Shown here piece by piece: positions 1 through 5,274 of a DNA stretch of 9,367 nucleotides; the stretch's first letter is position 1; each line of letters begins with the position of its first letter. The notes under the pieces were generated by a model. The model was not told the origin of the DNA. It saw nothing but the letters and a program-made list of their open reading frames with translations, and did not search any database. This DNA is from Candidatus Uhrbacteria bacterium CG_4_9_14_3_um_filter_36_7 (GTDB lineage: Bacteria > Patescibacteriota > Patescibacteriia > UBA9934 > GWF2-40-263). The stretch spans positions 1 to 9,367 of the forward strand of contig PFWS01000061.1 of NCBI GenBank assembly GCA_002791255.1, given 5' to 3'. The translations under genes and the position numbers were made by a program.

Positions 1-1
1 G

Positions 2-376
2 GATGTTGAATTAGCCTATCGATTTAAAAAAAATGGTTGGAAATCCATGGTTTTACATGAAGCTATTGCTTATCACAACCGTTCATTTTTTCGACATTCT
101 CATAGACAACAAAAAATATCTACACAATTACGTTCATATCGAAATCATTTATGGATTCTTTTTATGCACCTATCGTTTATAGATTGGATAAAATATGGAT
201 GGGCGATTATCCCTTTTGAACTGGTAAAGATAGTATATTGGTTCGTGTATCAACCTAAAATTATTTTTGAAACATTTAAACAAACAAACAAAAACTGGAA
301 AAATTTAATGCACAAGCGGATATTTTATGCCTCATTACGATATCGCCATAATAATGGTCTCACACAACGATCTTGA
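2..376 (+). CDS. Family-2 glycosyltransferase, C-terminal fragment (5' end outside window)
   Basis: The reading frame is open from base 2 and ends at TGA 374-376, giving 124 residues of a protein whose N-terminus lies upstream. The first residues, DVELAYRFKKNGWK, match the segment that follows the acidic ED motif near the active site of GT2 (GT-A fold) enzymes of the rhamnosyltransferase type. The later His in the HEAIAYHN stretch fits the conserved histidine usually seen about 20 residues after that motif. The tail is hydrophobic and aromatic (IDWIKYGWAIIPFELVKIVYWFVY), which suggests membrane association, as is common for lipid-linked glycan assembly. The gene overlaps the next glycosyltransferase by 50 nt in another frame, so the two are probably co-transcribed and translationally coupled. 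Donor and acceptor sugars cannot be deduced. The catalytic N-terminal half is not visible. Confidence 0.85.
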   Translation, partial: DVELAYRFKKNGWKSMVLHEAIAYHNRSFFRHSHRQQKISTQLRSYRNHLWILFMHLSFIDWIKYGWAIIPFELVKIVYWFVYQPKIIFETFKQTNKNWKNLMHKRIFYASLRYRHNNGLTQRS

Positions 377-1136
377 TCCTGAGTGTCTTAGATCAATTCA
401 AAGAGAAATAGATACAACTAAGCAGCAGGTAAAATTGGTGGTGGTGGATAATGCCTCCTCTGATTATCGAGCTAACGAATTTGTTCATCAATATGTAAAA
501 GATGCTATTATTATTTTACGCAATGGAGATTTTGGATTTGGGTCATCTTGTAATAGTGGAGCAAATGAAATAGAGGCATCATATTATTTTTTTCTTAATC
601 CAGATACAGTATTGATTGAGCCAAATACACTTGATCGTTTGTATAACTTTTCTCAGCAATATTTAAAGGCGGGAATTTTAGGTCCTAAAATTTTATATCC
701 GGATGAATCACTACAAGAAACGTGTCGCCGTTTTCCGATTTGGTTGATGCCTATTTTACAAAGAACTTTTTTAAAAAATACACGTTTTGGACGTGTTTAT
801 GCGGATAAGTTTCTTTTACACGATTATGATCACAAAGATTTGCAGATGGTTGATTGGGTTCAGGGATCGGCGATGTTTATACCAGGGTCGCTTTGGAAAG
901 AATTATCAGGATTTGATAAACGTTTTTGGATGTATTTTGAAGATATTGATTTATGTCGTCGATCATGGGAAAAAGGGCGTCCAGTTTATTATTTGCCTGA
1001 TATTATTATTCAACATGCATATCATAAAGAATCAGCAAAAGAAAAAACAGTCATCAAAAATATTTTTAAAAATAAAATGGCTAGAGCTCATATTGCCAGT
1101 TGGCTCAAGTATCTTTTTAAATGGGGTATAAAATAA
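327..1136 (+). CDS. Family-2 glycosyltransferase, rhamnosyltransferase-like (WbbL type)
   Basis: A complete 269-residue enzyme predicted to transfer a sugar from a nucleotide donor to a cell-surface glycan on the cytoplasmic membrane face. GT-A landmarks appear in order: an N-terminal beta strand (DIAIIMVSHN, 5-14), the nucleotide-binding VVVDNASSD (38-46), FGFGSSCNSGAN (69-80), a DxD-like NPDT (91-94), VQGSAMF (178-184), the acidic FEDIDLCRR (204-212) and His230. No transmembrane segment is obvious. The length is normal for single-domain members. ATG 327 is chosen because the homologous beta strand begins at once; the only upstream purine stretch is a weak AAGCGGA at 314-320. It overlaps the preceding glycosyltransferase by 50 nt and is followed after 6 nt by another. 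The family is well supported, while rhamnose as donor is only suggested by the dTDP-rhamnose-type genes across the convergent junction. Confidence 0.92.
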   Translation: MPHYDIAIIMVSHNDLDPECLRSIQREIDTTKQQVKLVVVDNASSDYRANEFVHQYVKDAIIILRNGDFGFGSSCNSGANEIEASYYFFLNPDTVLIEPNTLDRLYNFSQQYLKAGILGPKILYPDESLQETCRRFPIWLMPILQRTFLKNTRFGRVYADKFLLHDYDHKDLQMVDWVQGSAMFIPGSLWKELSGFDKRFWMYFEDIDLCRRSWEKGRPVYYLPDIIIQHAYHKESAKEKTVIKNIFKNKMARAHIASWLKYLFKWGIK

Positions 1137-1142
1137 TTTTTT

Positions 1143-2234
1143 ATGTCTTTTCCAAAAATTGCTCTTGTTTATCTTACTTATTTTGTTCCAGATTCAATCG
1201 AAGATATTCCTGCTTGTTTTCAGTCGCTTGAACAAGTTGTTTACCCAAAAGAATTATGGAAGATATTTATGGTTGAGAATCCTTCAACACATGGGGCTTC
1301 ACATCCATTCATTCAAAATGATTGGTTTATAAAAATGGGACAAACTTTACCAGCTATGTCCCTAAGCCTTAATAGTACTGATCAAGGATTTGCCGGGGCT
1401 CAAGTGGTTGCTTACGAGCAAGCAAAGCAGTGGGGTGCAGATTATATTTATCTTTTAAATCAAGATACAGTTGTAGACCCATTTTTTTTGCAAACAATAG
1501 TGCAATACGCTCAAGAACACCCAGCTTATGGTATTTTACAATCTCGTATCATGCTAAAGCAAGATCCTGAAAAGCTTAACTCTCAAGGAAATGCTTTACA
1601 TTTTTTAGGTTTTGGATTTTCAGATGGCTATCAAAAAACACCGCAAAAAGCCAAGCAACATAAGCGACCACTATTTTATGCCAGTGGTGCTGGAATGCTT
1701 ATTCGTATGGATTTACTTAACCAAATTGGATCGTTTGAGCCATCTTATTATATGTACCATGAGGATGTTGATCTTTCTTGGAGAGCACGACTGGCAGGAT
1801 TTCAAATTGGATATGTTGAAGATTCAGTTATTTATCATCATTATGAGTTTTCTCGAAGTGTGAAAAAATTTTATTGGATGGAACGCAATCGTTATCTTAC
1901 TCATTTAGGAAATTTAAAACTAAAAACTCTTTTGCTCATAGCTCCTGCTTTTTGGGTTATGGAGACAGGAACTCTTTTATTTTCTATTCGATCTGGATGG
2001 TGGAAAGAAAAAATACGTGCCTGGTTTTCTTTAATCGATTACAAAACTTGGAAATGGATTTTGAAGCGTCGACGTATAATTAAAAAAACTCGTGTGCTAA
2101 AAGATCGTGAAATTTTAAATTATATGGTTGCTGTTATTGACTCTCAGGAAATTAGAAACCCACTCCTTCAGTGGGTAGTCAACCCGATTTTTCAAATATA
2201 TTTTTGGGTGATTAAAAAAATTATTTGGTGGTAA
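1143..2234 (+). CDS. Family-2 glycosyltransferase with C-terminal membrane segment
   Basis: A 363-residue glycosyltransferase. The motifs are those of GT2: KIALVYLTYF (5-14), VENPS (44-48, with Glu45 where most relatives have Asp), STDQGFAGAQ (78-87), the DxD-like LNQDT (105-109), SGAGMLIR (181-188) and HEDVDLSWR (206-214), then HH (232-233). After the catalytic domain a hydrophobic stretch at about 261-282 looks like a transmembrane or re-entrant helix. It is followed by a basic region (KRRRIIKKTR) and a second aromatic hydrophobic tail, so the enzyme is probably held on the inner membrane face. ATG 1143 follows the previous stop by 6 nt with no Shine-Dalgarno sequence, as expected for a coupled operon gene. 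Its last 14 nt overlap, tail to tail, the oppositely oriented cupin gene. Acceptor and donor are unknown. Confidence 0.9.
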   Translation: MSFPKIALVYLTYFVPDSIEDIPACFQSLEQVVYPKELWKIFMVENPSTHGASHPFIQNDWFIKMGQTLPAMSLSLNSTDQGFAGAQVVAYEQAKQWGADYIYLLNQDTVVDPFFLQTIVQYAQEHPAYGILQSRIMLKQDPEKLNSQGNALHFLGFGFSDGYQKTPQKAKQHKRPLFYASGAGMLIRMDLLNQIGSFEPSYYMYHEDVDLSWRARLAGFQIGYVEDSVIYHHYEFSRSVKKFYWMERNRYLTHLGNLKLKTLLLIAPAFWVMETGTLLFSIRSGWWKEKIRAWFSLIDYKTWKWILKRRRIIKKTRVLKDREILNYMVAVIDSQEIRNPLLQWVVNPIFQIYFWVIKKIIWW

Positions 2235-2775
2235 GAGAAAATCCAAGCTTTTTTTCAATCAAATCAATATCCGGAATTATTTCTGGATAAACATAGTCTT
2301 CTTTATTATACCCAGTATTTCCAAGCGCAACTGTTAAAGAAGCCTGATCTGATAAACATAAATAGGCATGATAAACACCTGCAGGCACCCGCAGTCGAGC
2401 AAGTTTTTTTTCTTCTTCAAATGTGTAAGAAACAAAGCCGTATTTTTCTTTTGGTTTGTTCCAGCCAAGAATAAGAGTAGTTGTTTTATTGAATGTTTTC
2501 GAATTTATTCGAAAATCTGAAAGAATCCAAAGAGCGGTTCCGGTAATGGTAAAAAAAAGTTCTGATAAATTTCGGTGATAATGTCCACCGCGTAAATGTT
2601 CTCGATCTTTTGAAAATGAAGCATATATATCCAAAATATCTCCTTTGAACCATTCTGGATTTTTTATGCCCTCGGGTAACATATGAAGAACACCCGCTTG
2701 TTCATCACCAAAAAAAGATTGCAGTTCAATCGTACAATCTTGGATATTTGTTTGAATAACTTCAACAGTAGGCAT
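2221..2775 (-). CDS. Cupin-fold nucleotide-sugar epimerase/isomerase (RmlC/FdtA/CapF-C-like)
   Basis: A 184-residue single-domain cupin. The signature is RGGHYH (62-67) with Glu72, followed by the second cupin motif VPAGVYHAY (130-138, His136). Canonical dTDP-4-dehydrorhamnose 3,5-epimerases carry RGLHYQ with one histidine. The HxH pattern here is closer to dTDP-hexose 3,4-ketoisomerases (FdtA/QdtA type) and to the C-terminal cupin of CapF, so the exact reaction is open. It lies 18 nt downstream of the RmlD-type reductase on the same strand, so the pair should share a transcript and act in one deoxysugar pathway; 3,5-epimerisation of the 4-keto sugar before reduction is the simplest reading. 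No Shine-Dalgarno sequence precedes ATG 2775. The 3' end overlaps the convergent glycosyltransferase by 14 nt. The fold is confident, the substrate is not. Confidence 0.8.
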   Translation of the reverse strand: MPTVEVIQTNIQDCTIELQSFFGDEQAGVLHMLPEGIKNPEWFKGDILDIYASFSKDREHLRGGHYHRNLSELFFTITGTALWILSDFRINSKTFNKTTTLILGWNKPKEKYGFVSYTFEEEKKLARLRVPAGVYHAYLCLSDQASLTVALGNTGYNKEDYVYPEIIPDIDLIEKKLGFSLTTK

Positions 2776-2793
2776 AATAACTTAGAAGTAAAA

Positions 2794-3636
2794 TTAAGGA
2801 TGCAAAAGATAATTTTTCAGGGCTTCTTGCCAAGGTCGCATGGGCGTAATTTTAGTTGAATGTAAAATGGAAAATAATGGACGTTTAGCTGGCCGAGGTT
2901 GTTGATTCTGATCGCGAGGAAGAATTTGTACGGGTAAGTTTAAAATATCAACAATTTCTTTAGCCCATTCAAACCAAGTACAGCCACCTTGATTACTCAT
3001 GTGATAAATGCCAGGCTCTGGCAAAGAGTCAAGAAAATATTTTTGTAAATGTAAAGCTATATCGTCTACCAGGGTCGGGGCAGACACCTCGGATTCGTTA
3101 ATAGTAAAAGATGATTCTTTAGAAGCCAGGTCTAAAACAATATCCACAAAACTTCGTTTAGCATTTGGGCTTTTAGCTGGTGGTCCATAGAGTCGGGAAG
3201 TTCGGATAATAAAAGCTTGGAGATTTTTTTCTAAAACTTTTTTTTCTCCTAACCATTTTGATTTACCATAAGCGTTTATAGGATTTGGTTGATCAGATTC
3301 TACATATCCTTCTTTTTTTGTTCCCTCAAACACATAATCTGTAGAAAAGTGAACAAAAGGGATATTTTTTTCTGTTGTAGCTTCGGCAATATAGCCAGGA
3401 GCTTGAGTGTTTATAGCATCAGCCAAGGTTGAATCTTTTTCTGCTGCGTCTACATTATTATAAGCAGCTAGATTAATAATAATATTAACCGGTTGTTTTT
3501 GAATGTAATTGGTTACAGCTTCTTTGTCTGTAATATTAACTTCTTGAGAAGTTGGGTAAACGTATTGATGTTGGGTAAGTTTGTTCTGTATAGCTGTACC
3601 AAGCCTTCCTTGGCCACCAAAAAGGAGAATTTTCAT
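2794..3636 (-). CDS. rmlD: dTDP-4-dehydrorhamnose reductase, RmlD type
   Basis: A 280-residue extended short-chain dehydrogenase. It has the Rossmann glycine motif GGQGRLG (7-13), NLAAYNNVDAAE (55-66) typical of RmlD, the active-site strand STDYVFEG (98-105), and the catalytic YGKSK (Tyr123, Lys127). RTSRLYG (145-151) and a C-terminal substrate-binding region follow. The family uses NAD(P)H to reduce dTDP-4-keto-L-rhamnose to dTDP-L-rhamnose, the last step of the pathway, in the cytoplasm. Length and motif order are normal for the family. The cupin epimerase follows 18 nt downstream, and glycosyltransferases that could use the product converge on the pair. rmlA and rmlB are not in the window. 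ATG 3636 is the natural start because the Rossmann strand begins at residue 2. No clear ribosome binding site is present. A related 4-keto-sugar reductase remains possible. Confidence 0.88.
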   Translation of the reverse strand: MKILLFGGQGRLGTAIQNKLTQHQYVYPTSQEVNITDKEAVTNYIQKQPVNIIINLAAYNNVDAAEKDSTLADAINTQAPGYIAEATTEKNIPFVHFSTDYVFEGTKKEGYVESDQPNPINAYGKSKWLGEKKVLEKNLQAFIIRTSRLYGPPAKSPNAKRSFVDIVLDLASKESSFTINESEVSAPTLVDDIALHLQKYFLDSLPEPGIYHMSNQGGCTWFEWAKEIVDILNLPVQILPRDQNQQPRPAKRPLFSILHSTKITPMRPWQEALKNYLLHP

Positions 3637-3650
3637 AAGATGTACATTAG

Positions 3651-3727
3651 TGTCGTTCCTGCGAAAATAGGGATCCAGTTACTTATTTGAAACGTGTTGG
3701 ATTATCCAGTCAAGCCCGGTAATTACA
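3651..3727. repeat. Degenerate palindromic dispersed-repeat unit (REP/MITE-like)
   Basis: The segment begins TGTCGTTCCTGCG and continues to GGATCCAG (3671-3678). It ends with TTGGATTATCCAG and CAAGCCCGGTAATTACA. The layout matches, from memory, the two-arm repeat found in many bacterial genomes, whose ends read TGTCATTCC and GGAATGACA and whose inner arms read ATCCAG and CTGGAT. Here ATCCA (3673-3677) can pair with TGGAT (3698-3702), and the outer ends pair imperfectly. The copy is worn: the first arm stem is reduced to TTCCT/AGGGA with one wobble pair. It sits directly upstream of rmlD and at the left edge of the G+C-rich island. Other copies elsewhere in the genome would confirm it; none are seen in this window. 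Confidence 0.5.
3685..3713 (-). promoter_or_regulatory. Candidate promoter for rmlD and the cupin gene
   Basis: On the - strand there is a -35-like TTGACT (3713-3708), a 17-nt spacer and a -10-like TCAAAT (3690-3685). Transcription would start near 3678 and give a leader of about 42 nt before the rmlD ATG. Both boxes lie inside the palindromic repeat unit, so the repeat may supply the promoter. Box matches are 5/6 and 4/6. There is no other support. Confidence 0.4.
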
Positions 3728-3773
3728 TAAGATTTACTATTAGTTCGAATTCGTTTTTAATCTTAATATAGGA

Positions 3774-3802
3774 TTGACTTTTGGTCGAATTTGTGGTTAT
3801 TT
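3774..3802 (+). promoter_or_regulatory. Candidate promoter of the DUF218-like gene
   Basis: TTGACT (3774-3779) is a good -35 match. After 17 nt comes TTATTT (3797-3802), a poor -10 preceded by TGG. The sequence from 3774 resembles the leader of the second island gene at 4796-4823, which supports a shared promoter type. Predicted leader length is about 50 nt. Confidence is limited by the weak -10 box. Confidence 0.35.
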
Positions 3803-3845
3803 GAATGAGGTTTATTGGGGGAAGGTGTGAAACCGTATCATACAC

Positions 3846-3852
3846 AGGAGGA
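3846..3852 (+). promoter_or_regulatory. Strong Shine-Dalgarno sequence that sets a TTG start
   Basis: AGGAGGA lies 6 nt before TTG at 3859. An in-frame ATG exists farther upstream at 3805 but has no ribosome binding site, and translating from it would read through this site. The TTG is therefore the preferred start. Confidence 0.8.
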
Positions 3853-3858
3853 ACTAAA

Positions 3859-4665
3859 TTGAATAGAGAACAGATTTTGGAAGCGATGGAGAAACACGTA
3901 GAAGTTAACCGTGTTCTCGTCGAAAGGGCTGGTCAGGATTGGGAAGGTGCTCTCGAGTATATCTTATGGTCGTCAACAAGCCGTCTCGATGCCTTCATTG
4001 AGCTAGCCAGAGTAGACCCCAAGGGTTCGACTGTGATGTGGACCGAGACCGATGGGGTTGGAGGTGTCGACCACGTCTTGCGCGTCCTTCGTGAGACCGA
4101 GGCACATGTCGTGATCTCTGGTGGAGACCTGGGTTCCGAAGACACCAGAGATAACTGGCCTGCGCACATGATGTACCAGCATCTGCTTTCTCAAGAGCCA
4201 TGCCTCTCCATGAACCGGGTGACCATTGACGCCAAGAGCGGCCATACCGGTTGGCAAGCACGGATCTTGTCTCGGCTGCTGAGTGCATATGGAACAAAGA
4301 ACTTTTGCGTTGTTGGGCCGCTGTACCATATGTACAGGTTAATCTCAACCCTTGTGGAAGGGGTAGATCGGTGGTCCGATGACGAGCAGAAGAACATGTT
4401 TTGGTTCCCGGCTCCGTTCGGGGATTGGGAAACGCGGCATAGGTGTAAGATGCCCCATCCAGATACCGGTTTGTCACAGAAAGGCTTCACCTACGGAGAG
4501 CTGGCGTTCGTGCCTGGAGAAAGTATGCCTCGGTTCAGATTCGAAGACAAGAGTGCGGAGAATACCAGCGAGTTCTGGAAATGGTTGGAGGGAATGAGTC
4601 GCACCGACCTCATGTGTTCCCACGCCAGAGTGGAGCGTTGCTTGGCACTCCGTACCATATTGTAG
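3859..4665 (+). CDS. Divergent soluble DUF218 (YdcF/SanA/ElyC-like) domain protein
   Basis: A 268-residue protein from TTG 3859. It has no signal peptide or membrane segment, whereas SanA and ElyC are membrane proteins. The DUF218-like pattern lies in the middle: HVVISGGDLGSED (83-95), a mid-domain acidic turn and Thr-containing DAKSGHT (124-130), and a strand ending NFCVVGPLYHMYR (148-160), which resembles the family's VTSxYHxxR motif. The N-terminal 80 residues form a likely helical cap (EQILEAMEKHVEVNRVLVERAGQDW), and about 100 C-terminal residues match nothing I know. DUF218 proteins have a Rossmann-like fold; YdcF binds S-adenosylmethionine, but family functions are poorly defined and none is claimed here. 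G+C is far above that of the neighbours, and the gene has its own promoter-like leader, Shine-Dalgarno sequence and downstream terminator. This suggests horizontal acquisition. The gene is confident; the domain call is moderate. Confidence 0.8.
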   Translation: MNREQILEAMEKHVEVNRVLVERAGQDWEGALEYILWSSTSRLDAFIELARVDPKGSTVMWTETDGVGGVDHVLRVLRETEAHVVISGGDLGSEDTRDNWPAHMMYQHLLSQEPCLSMNRVTIDAKSGHTGWQARILSRLLSAYGTKNFCVVGPLYHMYRLISTLVEGVDRWSDDEQKNMFWFPAPFGDWETRHRCKMPHPDTGLSQKGFTYGELAFVPGESMPRFRFEDKSAENTSEFWKWLEGMSRTDLMCSHARVERCLALRTIL

Positions 4666-4756
4666 TTGTAGAGCCGGCAGGAGTCGAGTTTTAGTTCCTG
4701 CTGCAACGTGTGAATTTTGTACCTTATGCTTGAGTTTCAGCTCCTTGATATAAAAC

Positions 4757-4789
4757 AGCCGTGCAGGCATTCCTGCACGGCTTTGGTTT
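4757..4789 (+). terminator. Rho-independent terminator after the DUF218-like gene
   Basis: A perfect 11-bp stem, AGCCGTGCAGG (4757-4767) with CCTGCACGGCT (4772-4782), closes a CATT loop and is followed by TTGGTTT. The reverse strand reads GTTTTAT after the stem, so it may work in both directions. It lies 91 nt past the stop at 4665 and before the next promoter-like leader, which separates the two island genes into independent transcripts. Confidence 0.85.
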
Positions 4790-4795
4790 ATACTC

Positions 4796-4844
4796 TTGAC
4801 TTTTTGGGAATTTTTGGTAAGTTTCGGAGGAGTTTTTGTATAGT
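4796..4844 (+). promoter_or_regulatory. Candidate promoter region of the second island gene
   Basis: TTGACT (4796-4801) is followed after 16 nt by TAAGTT (4818-4823). This arrangement parallels the leader of the first island gene. A better -10 box, TATAGT (4839-4844), lies downstream but its best -35 partner is TTGGTA (4814-4819) at a long 19-nt spacing. Either could drive the gene; the sequence does not decide. Confidence 0.35.
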
Positions 4845-4865
4845 AGATTGGGTTGATAAAAAAAT

Positions 4866-4871
4866 GGAGGA
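4866..4871 (+). promoter_or_regulatory. Shine-Dalgarno sequence that sets a GTG start
   Basis: GGAGGA lies 4 nt before GTG 4876. It overlaps an in-frame ATG at 4864 that has no ribosome binding site of its own, only A-rich DNA upstream. The GTG is therefore the preferred start. Confidence 0.7.
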
Positions 4872-4875
4872 TAAC

Positions 4876-5247
4876 GTGAAAAAAGCACAAAAAGGGCTTG
4901 TCGATACGGTGTTGGAAGAGAATGTTGGTGTTGTTTTTTCTGTTGATGGTAGGTGGGATTATGAAAATGGTCAGTATGTGGTCGATGGGTTGGTCGAAAG
5001 AAATAATCCAGAGGCTAATGTAAAAACATGTTCGACCAGAATTCATTTTTCAGGAAACAGTTGTCTTTGGATAAGGATTCACAAGGTTGTGAAGAGGCGA
5101 CGAGGTGTGGTGATATGGGCTAGCGTAAAGCTCGATACCGGTATGGCACATGCGGCTAGACCACTTGTGTCTAGGGTTCGGGTGACATTCGCGAGTGCAT
5201 TCCAGTCTCTGATTGGTGGATACGAGGAGTATCTTCCAACGGAGTAG
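4876..5247 (+). CDS. Unrecognised 123-residue protein of the G+C-rich island
   Basis: I do not recognise this protein. Read from GTG 4876 it has 123 residues, or 127 from ATG 4864. It begins with a charged, probably helical segment (KKAQKGLVDTVLEEN), then alternating hydrophobic strands (VGVVFSVDGRW, YVVDGLVERN, RIHFSG, CLWIRIHKVV). A basic turn KRRR leads to GVVIWASVKL, and the chain ends in a mixed stretch (RVRVTFASAFQSLIGGYEEYL). This pattern suggests a small beta-rich soluble domain. No signal peptide, membrane helix or known catalytic motif is visible. It shares the composition, non-ATG start, strong Shine-Dalgarno sequence and leader type of the DUF218-like gene upstream, so the two probably have a common origin. 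A terminator and a new promoter-like region separate them. A real gene is supported by the start signals and G+C-rich coding pattern. Confidence 0.7.
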   Translation: MKKAQKGLVDTVLEENVGVVFSVDGRWDYENGQYVVDGLVERNNPEANVKTCSTRIHFSGNSCLWIRIHKVVKRRRGVVIWASVKLDTGMAHAARPLVSRVRVTFASAFQSLIGGYEEYLPTE

Positions 5248-5274
5248 GAGATACAGGGGGGGTAAATTTTTGTT

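Noticed and set aside
787..1131. A 114-residue frame inside the second glycosyltransferase gene
   Set aside because: It is a frame shadow of a gene with all GT2 motifs in the correct frame.
2158..2176. Perfect 7-bp hairpin ACCCACT/AGTGGGT with a CCTTC loop near the end of the third glycosyltransferase gene
   Set aside because: It lies inside coding sequence and is not followed directly by a T run, so it is not a convincing terminator.
3493..3690. Small + strand frame opposite the rmlD start
   Set aside because: It runs antisense through rmlD and into the palindromic repeat, with no ribosome binding site or recognisable product.
3933..4490. Several long open frames on the - strand opposite the DUF218-like gene
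   Set aside because: They lie antisense to a gene with a strong ribosome binding site and recognisable motifs. Long antisense frames are expected in G+C-rich coding DNA, and their translations show no domain-like pattern.
4677..4701. GCAGGA/TCCTGC inverted repeat just after the DUF218-like gene
   Set aside because: The stem is only 6 bp with a 13-nt loop and no T tract follows. The hairpin at 4757-4782 is a much better terminator.
4717..4863. Upstream extension of the second island gene to ATG 4717
   Set aside because: It would translate through the perfect 11-bp terminator hairpin and the promoter-like region, and it has no ribosome binding site. GTG 4876 with GGAGGA is better.
4474..5046. 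A 190-residue open frame on the - strand spanning both island genes and the terminator
   Set aside because: It crosses a terminator, overlaps two better supported genes, and reads as low-complexity translation with no motif.
3859..5247. Integron-type gene cassettes with attC sites
   Set aside because: I could not find paired GTTRRRY/RYYYAAC core sites around the two genes, and the genes have their own promoters and terminators, unlike typical cassettes. No integrase is visible.
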